This document shows positions 18,711-28,300 of a DNA stretch of 64,000 nt, in pieces. This DNA is from Pontibacter rufus. GTDB lineage: Bacteria > Bacteroidota > Bacteroidia > Cytophagales > Hymenobacteraceae. Position 1 is the stretch's first letter. Each line of letters starts with the position of its first letter. Both the position numbers and the translations under genes were made by a program. A model generated the notes under the pieces. It did no database searches, was not told the DNA's origin, and saw nothing but the letters and a program-made list of their open reading frames with translations. The DNA lies in the NCBI RefSeq assembly GCF_015694705.1, contig NZ_JADQDR010000002.1, positions 248,001 through 312,000 of the forward strand. The letters run 5' to 3'.

Positions 18711-19247
18711 CTATGCTTGCTTGACGAGCTGGATTTCAGCATGAAGCTTTATCTCGTCACTCACCACTACACTGCCTGCCTCGGTTACAGCATTCCAGGT
18801 AAGGCCGAATTCCTTTCTGCTGATTTTACCATCAACAGTAAAACCCGCTTTCGTCTGACCGTAAGGGTCCACCACCATACCACCGAACTCTACATTTACC
18901 GTTACTGGTTTTGTAATGCCTCTGATCGTCAGATCGCCCTGCACCTTCGCCTCATCGTCGCTCACTTTCTTGTAGCTCTTGCCATCAAAGCGCAGCTCTG
19001 TATGGTTTTCAGCATCAAAGAAGTCAGCTGAGCGCAGGTGTGTGTCGCGCTGCTCGTTGTTTGTGTTAATAGAGTTTATATCGGCTGTAAAAGTGAGATT
19101 CGAGAATTTCTCAAAATCCTCGTCCTCTGTCTCAACCTCCAGGTTAAACTTCTGAAAATATCCTGTAACTGTTGTGATCATCAGGTGCTTCACTTTAAAC
19201 TGAATCTCGCTGTGGGCAGGGTCAACTGTCCATTTTGTTGTAGCCAT
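18711..19247 (-). CDS. YceI family protein
   Basis: This 178-residue protein has the lipocalin-like YceI fold with the family markers WTVDPAHSEIQFKVKHLMIT, SADFFDAENHTELRF, LTIRGITKPVTVNVEF and SRKEFGLTWN. YceI proteins bind isoprenoid lipids in a long beta-barrel. No signal peptide is visible: the protein begins MATTKWTVDPAHS, so this copy appears cytosolic, as in several Bacteroidota. It is divergent from the M28 peptidase gene. Confidence 0.9.
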   Translation of the reverse strand: MATTKWTVDPAHSEIQFKVKHLMITTVTGYFQKFNLEVETEDEDFEKFSNLTFTADINSINTNNEQRDTHLRSADFFDAENHTELRFDGKSYKKVSDDEAKVQGDLTIRGITKPVTVNVEFGGMVVDPYGQTKAGFTVDGKISRKEFGLTWNAVTEAGSVVVSDEIKLHAEIQLVKQA

Positions 19248-19610
19248 ATCGTTTTATTTTATTGATGTATGATAAAAAATTAAAAACAGCCCGCTACCGT
19301 TTGCTCCTCCTGATTTACTAATCACTGGCGGAGCCGGTAAAAAAATCAATGTAAGTACATATATACGGCTCCACGCGCCAAAGTTACATATGCGCCTGCA
19401 GGCATGGCCGGCAGCAGCCCGAAAATTGTCCGGTTCAGGCACACAACTTTAATGTTTGCGTGTATATTTGGGACACAAGTATGAAGCGGAACATTCCGGA
19501 CATCTTGGAAACATGAGACACAAGACTTTGAAAGTATACATCCTGATTCCGCAATTAATCCTGAATTAAGCATCAGCACATAAATAAACCAGCACCTTTA
19601 CTTTCTCTGC
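19248..19610. other. Divergent promoter region, YceI / M28 peptidase
   Basis: These 363 bases hold no gene. TATATTTG at 19463-19470 matches the TAnnTTTG -7 consensus on the plus strand but is 140 bases before the peptidase ATG, and no -33 box was recognised. Confidence 0.4.
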
Positions 19611-21251
19611 ATGAAAACTGTAAACCTCCTGCTTTGCCTGTGTTTTATACTTGTGGCGCAGCACGCCCTGCCCCAAACCCTGCAGGTAAATAAAAAAGTA
19701 GCCAAAGCCATTCGTAAAATAGCGCCGCAGGATATAGAAGCACACATCCGTTACCTGGCCGACGACAAGTTGCTGGGCCGCAAACCCGGTACCGCAGGCT
19801 ACCAGACGGCCGTAGATTATGTGGTAAGCCAACTTCAGCAACTGGGCGTGCAGCCTGCCGGCGAAAACAACACGTACCTGCAAGACGTGAAGCTGCGCAA
19901 AGCCGTAACTGGTGCCAGTGCTACGATGCAGATCAAAGACAGCCTGGGCAGCAGCGCCAACCTGAGTTACGGGCAGGACTACGTTATCTACCCCAACCCA
20001 CAGCAACCGGAAGTAGCCGTACAGGCGCCGCTTGTATTTGCCGGCTACGGCATCAGCGCTCCCGAACTGGGCTACGACGATTATGCAGGTATAAATACCA
20101 ATGGTAAGATAGTAGTGATTTTGCGGGGCGCACCGGCAAAGTTCGAGTCTACAGTAGCGGCTTATAGTATGGATTTGCGCACTATTCTGAAAAATGCCGC
20201 TGCACATGGCGCGGTGGGCGTCATCATCGGCCAGCCTGATCCGAAAAGGGAACTGCCTAATCTGTCGCGTGGCGTGTACAGCGTGCTGTCGCCGGAGGGT
20301 GAGGTGGCAGTATCGCGGAATTATGTGTCGGAGCAGATAAAGCTACTGGCGCTTGTCAGTAACGAGGTGCTGCTCCGCTTTTTCGGCAATGCCGGATTGG
20401 ATTATCAACAGGCAGAAGCCGCTATCAGTAAAGGTATACCCGCCTCTGCGCCGCTCCATACTTCGGTTAGCGCCGCCTATACTTCCGCTTACCAGGATGT
20501 GGACAGCTATAACGTAATCGGCAAAATTGAAGGCACAGATCCGGCGCTGAAAAATGAATATGTGGTGCACAGCGCCCATCTCGACCATGTGGGCATCGGC
20601 ACACCCGTGCAAGGCGACTCTATCTACAACGGCGCCCACGACAATGCCTCGGGCGTGGCCAGCCTGCTGGAGATTGCCAAAGTATACGCGCGGTTAAAAG
20701 ACAAGCCAAAACGTTCGGTGCTGCTGGTGATGGTAACAGGCGAAGAAATGGGTTTACTGGGCTCCGCCTATTTTGCCAGACACCCTACCGTGCCCGCTCA
20801 AAGCATTGTAGCCGATATCAACACCGACATGCCGACCATTATCGCGCCGCTGCTGTCGGTGGTGGCGCTAGGAGCGGAACATTCTTCGCTGGCAAAGCAG
20901 GTGGCGCAGGCCAGCCGCTACCTCGGCCTGGAAGTGGAAACGGACCCGGAGCCAGAACAAAACCGCTTTATCCGCAGCGATCAGTACAGCTTTGTAACGC
21001 AGGGCATCCCGGCACTCCACATCAAGTATGGCAACAAAACCCCAGACGGCCGCAACAACCTGGATGTGCAGGTAAAAGCCTGGCGCGAAAAATATTACCA
21101 CAAACCGCAGGACGATATCAACGGCATCTTTGATTTTGATGCAGGCCGGAAATACGCGCAACTTAACTTCCTGATCGGCTACCTAGTAGCGCAAAATCCT
21201 GAAAAACCAACCTGGAACAAAGGCGACTTCTTTGGCAGGCGCTTCGATTAA
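19611..21251 (+). CDS. Exported M28 family metallopeptidase with PA domain
   Basis: This 546-residue protein has a signal peptide (MKTVNLLLCLCFILVAQHALPQ). An N-terminal helical part (IEAHIRYLADDKLLGRKPGT) is followed by an inserted PA domain (about residues 130-260) and then the M28 zinc peptidase domain. The metal ligands appear as SAHLDHVG, YNGAHDNASGVAS, VTGEEMGLLGS and DINTDMP, with a final His near YYHKPQDDING. It should remove N-terminal residues from peptides in the periplasm or outside the cell. The terminator-like repeat after it contains AAGTATA words. Confidence 0.9.
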   Translation: MKTVNLLLCLCFILVAQHALPQTLQVNKKVAKAIRKIAPQDIEAHIRYLADDKLLGRKPGTAGYQTAVDYVVSQLQQLGVQPAGENNTYLQDVKLRKAVTGASATMQIKDSLGSSANLSYGQDYVIYPNPQQPEVAVQAPLVFAGYGISAPELGYDDYAGINTNGKIVVILRGAPAKFESTVAAYSMDLRTILKNAAAHGAVGVIIGQPDPKRELPNLSRGVYSVLSPEGEVAVSRNYVSEQIKLLALVSNEVLLRFFGNAGLDYQQAEAAISKGIPASAPLHTSVSAAYTSAYQDVDSYNVIGKIEGTDPALKNEYVVHSAHLDHVGIGTPVQGDSIYNGAHDNASGVASLLEIAKVYARLKDKPKRSVLLVMVTGEEMGLLGSAYFARHPTVPAQSIVADINTDMPTIIAPLLSVVALGAEHSSLAKQVAQASRYLGLEVETDPEPEQNRFIRSDQYSFVTQGIPALHIKYGNKTPDGRNNLDVQVKAWREKYYHKPQDDINGIFDFDAGRKYAQLNFLIGYLVAQNPEKPTWNKGDFFGRRFD

Positions 21252-21254
21252 CAG

Positions 21255-21295
21255 AAGTATAAACCGCTGCAGCTCCGATTGCAGCTTTTATACTT
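21255..21295. terminator. Terminator-like hairpin after the M28 peptidase
   Basis: The arms 21255-21271 and 21280-21295 pair as AAGTATAAA with TTTATACTT and GCTGCA with TGCAGC, with a small internal bulge and an 8-nt loop. It starts 4 bases after the stop. It repeats the pattern seen at 3017-3063. Confidence 0.7.
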
Positions 21296-21314
21296 ATCTG
21301 TATAAATTTTACAC

Positions 21315-21335
21315 GATGTACACACATTGTACATC
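21315..21335. promoter_or_regulatory. Palindromic operator candidate upstream of the HTH gene
   Basis: Perfect half-sites GATGTAC (21315-21321) and GTACATC (21329-21335) are separated by 7 bases, giving dyad symmetry with about two helical turns overall. It lies 66 bases before the ATG of the helix-turn-helix protein, so autoregulation is plausible but inferred. Confidence 0.55.
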
Positions 21336-21400
21336 ACAATTACTTATTTTTGTAAAGTCAACCCTATTTTATCAGGCTTAATTACCGTGCGGAAGACAAA

Positions 21401-21808
21401 ATGAAAGCACCTGTACACAGAGGAGAAGTGATCCGGGACGCCATTAAAACAAGTGGTGTAGCCGTGGGCGTAGTAGCCGACAAGCTCGGCGTCAGCAGAA
21501 AAACGCTTTACAACAAGTTTAAGGAAACCGGCATTCCGTACAGCTTTATACTCCGGCTGGGAGAGGTGATTCACCATGATTTTTCACAGGAGTTTCCGCA
21601 CCTGGGCAAAAACGTAAAAAAAGACACCACGCCGCAACAGCCACAAAATGCCAACCTGCTCCTGCCCTTCGATGTGGAGCCACAGGAAATCTCCAGGCCC
21701 GGCAACTTAGAAGCCTGCGAAGCAGAACTGCTTAGCCTGCAGCGCAAATACATTGCCCTGCTTGAAAAATTTAATGAACTGCTGCTTAAAACATCGCAAG
21801 GCAAGTAA
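21401..21808 (+). CDS. Small helix-turn-helix DNA-binding protein
   Basis: This 135-residue protein begins with a helix-turn-helix (about residues 8-60: GEVIRDAIKTSGVAVGVVADKL then GVSRKTLYNKFKETG), in a style seen in XRE and Fis-like factors. A flexible Gln/Pro linker follows (about 72-85), then a C-terminal helix (LEACEAELLSLQRKYIALLEKF) that probably forms a coiled-coil dimer. A dyad-symmetric site upstream fits a dimeric regulator. It converges with the META lipoprotein gene 23 bases away. Its target genes are unknown. Confidence 0.75.
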   Translation: MKAPVHRGEVIRDAIKTSGVAVGVVADKLGVSRKTLYNKFKETGIPYSFILRLGEVIHHDFSQEFPHLGKNVKKDTTPQQPQNANLLLPFDVEPQEISRPGNLEACEAELLSLQRKYIALLEKFNELLLKTSQGK

Positions 21809-21831
21809 GCGGCTTTTGCCCGAATGAGGGT

Positions 21832-22311
21832 TTAGTGCAGTCCATCCTCCACTTCGTTGTCGATGCTGCGCTCTGTGCCCGCCATAAAGGTGGCTACAGC
21901 CTCGCCGCCGGCATATAGCGTGAGCACATCATCCGAAATACGATAGGAGTCTACATTTTCCAGCACGCGCATCAGCTTATTTTCCAGTTCAATGTTGGGG
22001 CACATCATTTTGGTAGCACCCAACTGGCTTAACTTCAGCGTCTGCTGTTCTTCATTTCCTTCATACTTCCCGAAAAACTTGTTGCAGCCTGTAAAGCCGT
22101 GCACATCGTTTTCGTTTTCCTCGAAGCGGATATAAGCGGTGTGGGTGTTATTCGGCGCCTGCGGGCTTTGTCCCTCAATGGACATCAACATCCAGTAAGC
22201 ATCTTTAAAAGTATAAACTTCCGAAGACTTGTCCTTTGGCTTGATGGTGCAGGCACTCACGAAAAGGGCTAACAGCAGGCAGGCGCCAGCTATAAATTTT
22301 GAGATAGACAT
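21832..22311 (-). CDS. META/HslJ domain lipoprotein
   Basis: This 159-residue lipoprotein has a signal ending LFVSAC with Cys21 as the lipid site. The META-domain hallmarks are AYWMLMSIEG, AYIRFEENENDVHGFTGCNKFFGKYE and LGATKMMCPN, the last two carrying the conserved cysteines. META/HslJ proteins are linked to stress and novobiocin resistance in Enterobacteria, with unknown mechanism. It probably sits in the outer membrane facing the periplasm. Confidence 0.85.
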   Translation of the reverse strand: MSISKFIAGACLLLALFVSACTIKPKDKSSEVYTFKDAYWMLMSIEGQSPQAPNNTHTAYIRFEENENDVHGFTGCNKFFGKYEGNEEQQTLKLSQLGATKMMCPNIELENKLMRVLENVDSYRISDDVLTLYAGGEAVATFMAGTERSIDNEVEDGLH

Positions 22312-22424
22312 ATCGGCTTTATTTTAATTTATTGTTTTGCAGCTATCAGCAACTGCGGCCTTATCCTGTACGGATGGTGCGGCTCTGAGTATAAAAACTG
22401 CCAACAGCAGGAAAATCATCATAT

Positions 22425-22455
22425 AAAAAGCCCACAGTTTTTGGCTGTGGGCTTT
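22425..22455 (-). terminator. Rho-independent terminator of the disordered-protein gene
   Basis: An 11-bp stem (22427-22437 with 22445-22455) with a 7-nt loop has a T run on the minus strand. It starts 15 bases after the stop of the gene at 22470. Confidence 0.85.
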
Positions 22456-22469
22456 CTGGAATGGATTTA

Positions 22470-23363
22470 CTATCCGCGTAAACTTCCGCCTTTGCTATAA
22501 CTGCTGGCGGCAGAATCGGCATTATAGTCCGGCCCTGACCGGTGGCGGCGATCGCTGCTGTTCCTGCTGTAACGGTTTTCGTGTTTCGAATAGTCCTGAT
22601 CGCTTACGTACGAGCGGTTAGAGGCGTAAAGCCCCGTAGCATAGTTGTCGTCGCGGTTCCTGTGAGAGTCCCTGATTTCACCCTGCTGGTACTCGTCGCG
22701 GTTAGATACATCGTCGTAGAACTTGTTGCTACGGCCGCTGCCACGGAAGTCGTTGTCGGAACTGCTGTGGTTAAAATCGGAACGGTCGTTGTAAAAATCT
22801 GCTCCGCCCGGGTTGTAACTACGCTGCTCGTCACGGCCATAACTGCTGTACCTTCTGCCACTGCCGCCGCTCTGGTAGCTGTTATCCTGGCGGGCGTAGC
22901 GGCTGTTTTCGTCGCTGCTGAAGTTCCCCCGGTAAGCGCCTGAGCTGTCGCGCTCCCAGCCGGTTCCGCGGGTTTGTTCATAGCCGCCCATGTATGGGTT
23001 GGGGTCGCCGTAGCGGTAGTGATTGTCGCGGTTCTGGTAGTTTCCGGAGTTTTGCCGGTCATAAGAAGAGCCGGAGTTGTAGCTGCGGTTTCCGTCGTTC
23101 CGGTTGTTGTTCCTGTCGTACTTATCATAGTTGCTGCTGCTGCGCTGCATAGGTCCGGGACTGGTGTTGCCAAATGTAGCGCCACGTGTAGTTCTTACAT
23201 CCTCATACTCGTGGTTGGTGTCCGGCATACCATAATAATTACCATGGTTTTCGTACCGGCTCTGGTAGTTAGATAATTTACGGCCGGCATTTCCGTCGCT
23301 GTTCCGGCTGTAGCTGTCGCTTCTATAATTTCCGCTGTTGTAATAATGATCGTCTCTTTCCAT
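22470..23363 (-). CDS. Intrinsically disordered Tyr/Arg/Asn/Ser/Gly-rich protein
   Basis: I do not recognise this 297-residue protein. From MERDDHYYNSGNYRSD to the end it is built almost entirely of Asn, Ser, Tyr, Arg, Asp and Gly, with almost no hydrophobic residues and no Cys, Leu-rich helix or signal peptide. Weak repeats such as YSRNSS, NYQNRD and RDEYQQG occur. The last residues are SYSKGGSLRG. The composition resembles prion-like or condensate-forming RNA-binding proteins and desiccation or stress proteins. A dedicated terminator and the consistent reading frame support a real gene; the other frames over it are repetitive shadows. Function is unknown. Confidence 0.7.
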   Translation of the reverse strand: MERDDHYYNSGNYRSDSYSRNSDGNAGRKLSNYQSRYENHGNYYGMPDTNHEYEDVRTTRGATFGNTSPGPMQRSSSNYDKYDRNNNRNDGNRSYNSGSSYDRQNSGNYQNRDNHYRYGDPNPYMGGYEQTRGTGWERDSSGAYRGNFSSDENSRYARQDNSYQSGGSGRRYSSYGRDEQRSYNPGGADFYNDRSDFNHSSSDNDFRGSGRSNKFYDDVSNRDEYQQGEIRDSHRNRDDNYATGLYASNRSYVSDQDYSKHENRYSRNSSDRRHRSGPDYNADSAASSYSKGGSLRG

Positions 23364-23635
23364 AGGTATAAAGTTTAAAGTTTGGTATCAGTTTATACTT
23401 ATAAACGGACATCCGGCAACAGTGTTGGCTCATGCGCCCGGAAGGCATGCATTACACCCGCTGTAAAAGCCACCTGTTTGCCCGGCTGGGCCGGTAAACC
23501 TGCATTTTTCAGGCTAGCGGAAAAGGCAATACTTCGGGTAGCTGCGGCAATATGTCGGTGTGTTCGGGGAGTTCATCTAATTTGCAGGCAAAAGGTATTC
23601 TTATTTTATACTTTGTCTGAGCAATAGTATAATAG

Positions 23636-23653
23636 CCCGCGCCCGGGCGCGGG
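23636..23653. repeat. Perfect 18-bp GC-only palindrome
   Basis: CCCGCGCCCGGGCGCGGG equals its own reverse complement and stands in otherwise AT-rich intergenic DNA. It could be a protein-binding site or form a tight hairpin; there is no adjoining T run. Confidence 0.7.
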
Positions 23654-23752
23654 AGAGAAGAAACAGATAATGCCAGCCTTGCGCCACTGCGCATTGCAGC
23701 ACCTGTAATAAAGAAATTGTTGTTTGTTGTTTGTTAATACCCTTACTGATTC

Positions 23753-23780
23753 CCCCGGCTTCTGGTCGGGGTTTTCTTTT
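23753..23780 (+). terminator. Orphan plus-strand terminator-like hairpin
   Basis: CCCCG (23753-23757) pairs with CGGGG (23767-23771), extended by wobble pairs, and is followed by TTTTCTTTTT. No plus-strand protein gene ends within the preceding 1.9 kb, so if functional it would end an RNA gene or an antisense transcript. Confidence 0.4.
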
Positions 23781-23943
23781 TACGACAATTCCTTTTGTTT
23801 TTATAAAAATGCGGAAGGCCGGCCTGTTATACTTGCGTTCAGGATGGTAGCATTGAAAAAGCTATTACCTGGCTAAGCCCTCATAGGCACCGGTTTTATC
23901 CATCCACACGCAGCCATTACGAAAGACACCGGATGAGAAAGAT

Positions 23944-23997
23944 ACTATAAAACAAAGCAGGCTGCCAGTTTTCCGGCAGCCTGCTTTGTTTTATAGT
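23944..23997 (-). terminator. Long perfect hairpin terminator after the amidohydrolase operon
   Basis: A 23-bp perfect inverted repeat (23944-23966 with 23975-23997, 8-nt loop) begins 11 bases after the minus-strand stop at 24008. Its base is ACTATAAAAC/GTTTTATAGT. Confidence 0.85.
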
Positions 23998-24007
23998 AAG
24001 TATAAGT

Positions 24008-25360
24008 TTACTCGCCTGCTGATGTGGCAGGAGCATCTATAGCGGCAGCTTTCTGCTGTGCTTTATACTTGTTCTCAAACTTATGGTACAGGTATTTCTG
24101 CTTATTGTCGAGGCTGATTTTGCGGCCCTGGATGTACGCCAGCGTTACGTTGTTGGTACGCATGTCCAGCAAATCGCCTGAAGACACGACCAGGTTAGCA
24201 TCTTTACCGGCCTCCACAGAACCTGTCTGTTTGTCGATACCCAGAATTTTAGCGGTGTTCAGGGTTACGCTGGACAACGCCTGCTCTTTATCCAAACCAT
24301 AGGCAGCCGAGGTGCCTGCAATAAAAGGCAAATTGCGGATGCCGTGGATGCTCAGGTCATAGTCGAGGGCCACCAGCAGACCTGCCTGTTGCAACAGATA
24401 AGGCATTTTGTAGGGCATGTCCACATCTTCCCCGGGTCTGGAGGGCAGCGCATGTACCCCTGAGTAAATAACGGGAATGTTGTTGTCTTTCAGAAAATCG
24501 GCTACCACCAGCGCATCACCGCCACCTACCAGCACGATATCTTTTACGCCATACTTCTTTGCAAAATTGATGGCCTCCACTATCTCCTTGCCATAATCTG
24601 CATGAATGTACAGCTTTTTGGAGCCGTCGAACAAACCCGCCATCGCAGCCAGCTTCAGGTTTCTGTTGTCATGTGTGCCGGCCTTGTATACAGCCGCATC
24701 ACGCATCAAAGCAGCCAGCTCTGTCAGCATCTCCTCCCGCTGTTCTTTCATGCGGGCCAGGCGCTTGGCGGCTTCCGGATCATTGTTGCCGGTTTCTATC
24801 AGCATGTTGGGCCAGTTCAGGTGTATGCCACCATCCGCTTTCACAATGGCATCTTCCCAGTTCCATGCGTCCAGCTGCACCACCGAAGACGTGCCAGAAA
24901 TGGTACCTCCGATGGGCGTTACCTGCGACAGCAAAACGCCATTGGTGCGGATGGTCGGAATAATATCAGAATCCGTGTTATAGGCCACGACAGAACGGAC
25001 GTTGGGATTGAACTGCCCTACCTCATCCCAGTCGATGGTAGCACGCACGCTTTCTATTTCGTTCAGGCCAAGGCCGGAGTTGGGCTGGATGAGGCCGGGA
25101 TAAATATGCTGCCCTGTTACGTCCACCACTTCGTAGCCATTCAGGTTTGCCCCGCTCTGCGGCCCGGCATACGTAATTTTGCCATCGGCAAATCCTACCA
25201 CAGCATTTTCCACTACTGTGCCGTTGCCTACGTGCAGTGTCGCGCCTTTCAGCAAAATCGGTTTGCTTTGTTTGGGCGCCGGCGCGGGCACCTGCGCAAA
25301 AGCAGGCACACTGAACAGCAAGGCAACCAGCGCTGAAATATATCTTTTAGTAATTTTCAT
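24008..25360 (-). CDS. Exported amidohydrolase-family protein, metal motif degenerate
   Basis: This 450-residue protein has a signal peptide (MKITKRYISALVALLFSVPAFAQ) and an amidohydrolase-like body related to imidazolonepropionase-type proteins. It has an N-terminal beta-sandwich (ILLKGATLHVGNGTVVENAVV), a barrel, and the C-terminal strand pair GSVEAGKDANLVVSSGDLLD. At the place where active members have HxH after GLID it reads YPGLIQPNSGLGLNEIES, so the first two metal ligands are missing. It may be an inactive or regulatory partner of the larger neighbour, whose stop is 29 bases upstream. It is expected in the periplasm. Confidence 0.85.
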   Translation of the reverse strand: MKITKRYISALVALLFSVPAFAQVPAPAPKQSKPILLKGATLHVGNGTVVENAVVGFADGKITYAGPQSGANLNGYEVVDVTGQHIYPGLIQPNSGLGLNEIESVRATIDWDEVGQFNPNVRSVVAYNTDSDIIPTIRTNGVLLSQVTPIGGTISGTSSVVQLDAWNWEDAIVKADGGIHLNWPNMLIETGNNDPEAAKRLARMKEQREEMLTELAALMRDAAVYKAGTHDNRNLKLAAMAGLFDGSKKLYIHADYGKEIVEAINFAKKYGVKDIVLVGGGDALVVADFLKDNNIPVIYSGVHALPSRPGEDVDMPYKMPYLLQQAGLLVALDYDLSIHGIRNLPFIAGTSAAYGLDKEQALSSVTLNTAKILGIDKQTGSVEAGKDANLVVSSGDLLDMRTNNVTLAYIQGRKISLDNKQKYLYHKFENKYKAQQKAAAIDAPATSAGE

Positions 25361-25389
25361 TTTCTAATTTAACTATCCAACGATTAAAA

Positions 25390-28300
25390 TTAATAAGCGA
25401 GAGACTGCTCCTCCTGACTGTACTCCACTTCGTCGCAGTCCAGTACGCGGACGCGCTTGCTGGCGGGTGCCTGTGTTTTGGCGCCGCCGGTTTTGGCGTT
25501 CAGCATCTCCTGCACCAGGCGCATGCGTTCTTTTTCCATATCCTGGCGCAGCTGCGCATCACGCTCCACGTCGTAGTAGGCAATGCCGTCCACAAAGGTC
25601 TTCAACGGTTTGGCATATACAGAAAGCGGGTGGTTGTTCCAGAGCACGATGTCGGCGTCTTTGCCTGCTTTTATACTTCCCATGCGGTCGTCCAGGTGCA
25701 GTAATTTGGCCGGGTTGAGCGTTACCATTTTCAGGGCATCTTCTTCGCTCATGCCGGCATACTTCACGCTTTTGGCTGCTTCCTGGTTCAGGCGGCGGGC
25801 CATTTCGGCATCATCCGAGTTGATGGCTGTTACCACGCCTACTTCGCTCATAATGCCGGCGTTCTGCGGAATCGCATCTTTTACCTCCATTTTATAAGCC
25901 CACCAGTCAGAAAAAGTACCAGCGCCTATACCGCGTGCCGCCATTTTATCAGCCACTTTGTAGCCTTCCAGAATGTGCGTGAAGGTGTTTACCTTGAACC
26001 CCATTTCATCGCCTACCTTCATCATCATGTTGATTTCGGACTGCACATAAGAGTGGCAGGTAATAAAGCGCTTGTCGTTGAGGATTTCTACCAGTGCGTC
26101 CAGTTCCAGGTCGCGGCGCGGCGCGGCGGTTTTAGCCTTCTGGCGCTTCGACAGGTTGTTGTAGTCCTTCCAGGCCTGCTCATACTCCTTAGCTCGCTGG
26201 AAAGCATCTACGTATACCTGCTCCACGCCCATGCGGGTCTGCGGAAAACGGATGCTGTGTACGCGGTCGCGGTTGGATTGCTTCACGTTTTCGCCCAGGG
26301 CAAACTTAATGAACGGATCTGCATTTTCTACCAGCAATTCCTGCGGGCTCTTGCCCCAGCGCATCTTAATAATGGCCGACTGCCCGCCGATGGGGTTGGC
26401 AGAACCGTGCAGCAGTTGTGTGGTGGTAACGCCGCCTGCCAGCTGGCGGTAAATATTCACATCCTCCGAGTTCAGCACATCCGACATACGCACTTCCGAG
26501 GTTACAGCCTGTGTGCCTTCGTTAATATCATCCAGGGCAATGTGCGAGTGCTCGTCTATAATACCGGCTGTTACGTGTTTGCCCGTGCCGTCTATCACTT
26601 TGGCGCCGGGCTCGCTCAGGTTTTTGCCTACCTGGGCAATTTTGCCATTTTTCAGCAGCACATCGGTGTTCTCCAGCTTGCCCTCTTTTTCACCTGTCCA
26701 GATGGTGGCATTCTTGATCAGTACTGTTTCCTGTTTTGGCAATTCGCTTTGGCCGAAGGCGGCAAAAGGATAAATCAGCTTGCCGAGCTGCACCGGCGCT
26801 GCTGTTTTCGTGCTGTCTTTTTTGGCTTTTGCGCTCATGGCCTCCGAAAACGTGGCTACCCATTTCACAGTGCTGGCATCCGGCAGTTTGCCCTCGCCCT
26901 GCATGTTTTTATCAGCCAGCCAGCCACTCAGCCTAATGGCTTCCTTGTTTGTTTTGCTCTTATCGAAGGACAGCGTTACCAGGTTGTTATCAAAGCTGAT
27001 TTTACCTTTCACGGTGTCCTGCGCAATTACTTTAAGCTCCGGCTTTTCGGCTGTGCCCGCAATCAGCAGCCTGCGGACGGGCTCGTTGCCTACTTTTAAA
27101 GTATAAACCCCACGGTAATCGGTCGGCACTTCGGTTACTTTATACTGATGCCCCTGCACCCAGTTTTCCAGGATAAGGTTGTCTTCATCAAACAGGTTGC
27201 CGGAAGTGATAAGGAAGTTGGCCAGCTTGCCTTTGTCCAGGCTGCCGATTTTGTTTTCGGCGTGCAGCAGTGCCGCTGGTGTAGCAGTCAGCGCTTTTAA
27301 AGCTTCCTCCGCGGGCAGGCCATACTTGATTGCCTTGCGCACGTTGGGCAGAAAGTCTTTCTTATCTTTTAAATCTGATGCGGTGAAGGCAAACGTTATA
27401 CCTGCCTTTTGCAGCATGGCAGCATTGGCAGGCGCCATCTCCCAGTGCTTCATATCGGCCAGCGACACACGGCGGGCATCAAACGGATCTTCCACGTTGT
27501 AGGCGTCCGGGTAATTTACCGTAAGTATAAGCGGCGCATTGGTGGCTTTCACCTCGTGCAGCATCTGGTATTCGTCGCCTGCTCCTTTGATGATGTACTG
27601 CTTTCCGAACTCATCGCCCACTTTGTCGGCACGAATCAGGTTTAGCTTGTTTTCCACTTCAAATACCTGCGGATACTTATTGGCTTCGGCAAAAGCTTTC
27701 AGGGATATGTTCTGCTCCTTGGCCGGGTTCTGCGTGTTCCATTGTGCATCCAGGTAGGTCTGGCGCAGCAGCGCCACGGCGCCCATCAGCGAATTAGGGT
27801 AATCCTGCTGCGAAGAGCCACGGTCCAGCGACAGCGCACCGGCCGCTTTATCCAGCACAATTACTTCATTTTCCCTGTCATCGGCCAGTGTTACAAGTGC
27901 CGCGGTGCCGCGGGCAATGCCATCCTGGTACACGGACAGCACCGCGCCAAAACCCAGTTTGCGCAATGCCTCTGCTTCTTCTTTGTCTGCTTTAAAGAGC
28001 TCCACCGCATTGGTTTCGGGTCGTATGGCCTGGTTCCAGGCGTAAGCGCCCTGCTTGTCGGATTCGGGATGCGGCGGCGAACCATAACCGACACGCGCCT
28101 CTTTCACTTCCGGCAGGCCGTAGTTGCTGAACATATCCACCAGGCCCGGATAGATGTGCTTGTCTTTCGCATCTATCACCACGGCACCGGCAGGCACTTT
28201 TACGCCGGCGCCTACGGCCTCTACCTTACCGTTGCGGATAAGGAGCGTTGCGTTCGGAATCGTGGTTTTGTAATCGGTGTGAATGGTGGCGTTGGTGAAA

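Larger units (their letters stand above)
23364..24007. other. Long spacer with GC palindrome and hairpins
   Basis: About 640 bases without a recognisable protein gene. It contains a perfect 18-bp GC-rich palindrome (23636-23653), a plus-strand terminator-like hairpin (23753-23780) and the minus-strand terminator of the amidohydrolase gene (23944-23997). The promoter of the disordered-protein gene must lie at its left end. Confidence 0.5.

Noticed and set aside
22604-23185. Thr/Ala-rich 193-codon frame on the minus strand
   Set aside because: Shifted frame of the low-complexity disordered-protein gene; its repetitive composition follows from the repetitive codons.
25975-27099. Long plus-strand open frame opposite the large amidohydrolase gene
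   Set aside because: It is antisense to a clear 1007-residue protein with signal peptide and motifs, and its translation has no recognisable domain and odd Cys/His/Gln-rich composition.
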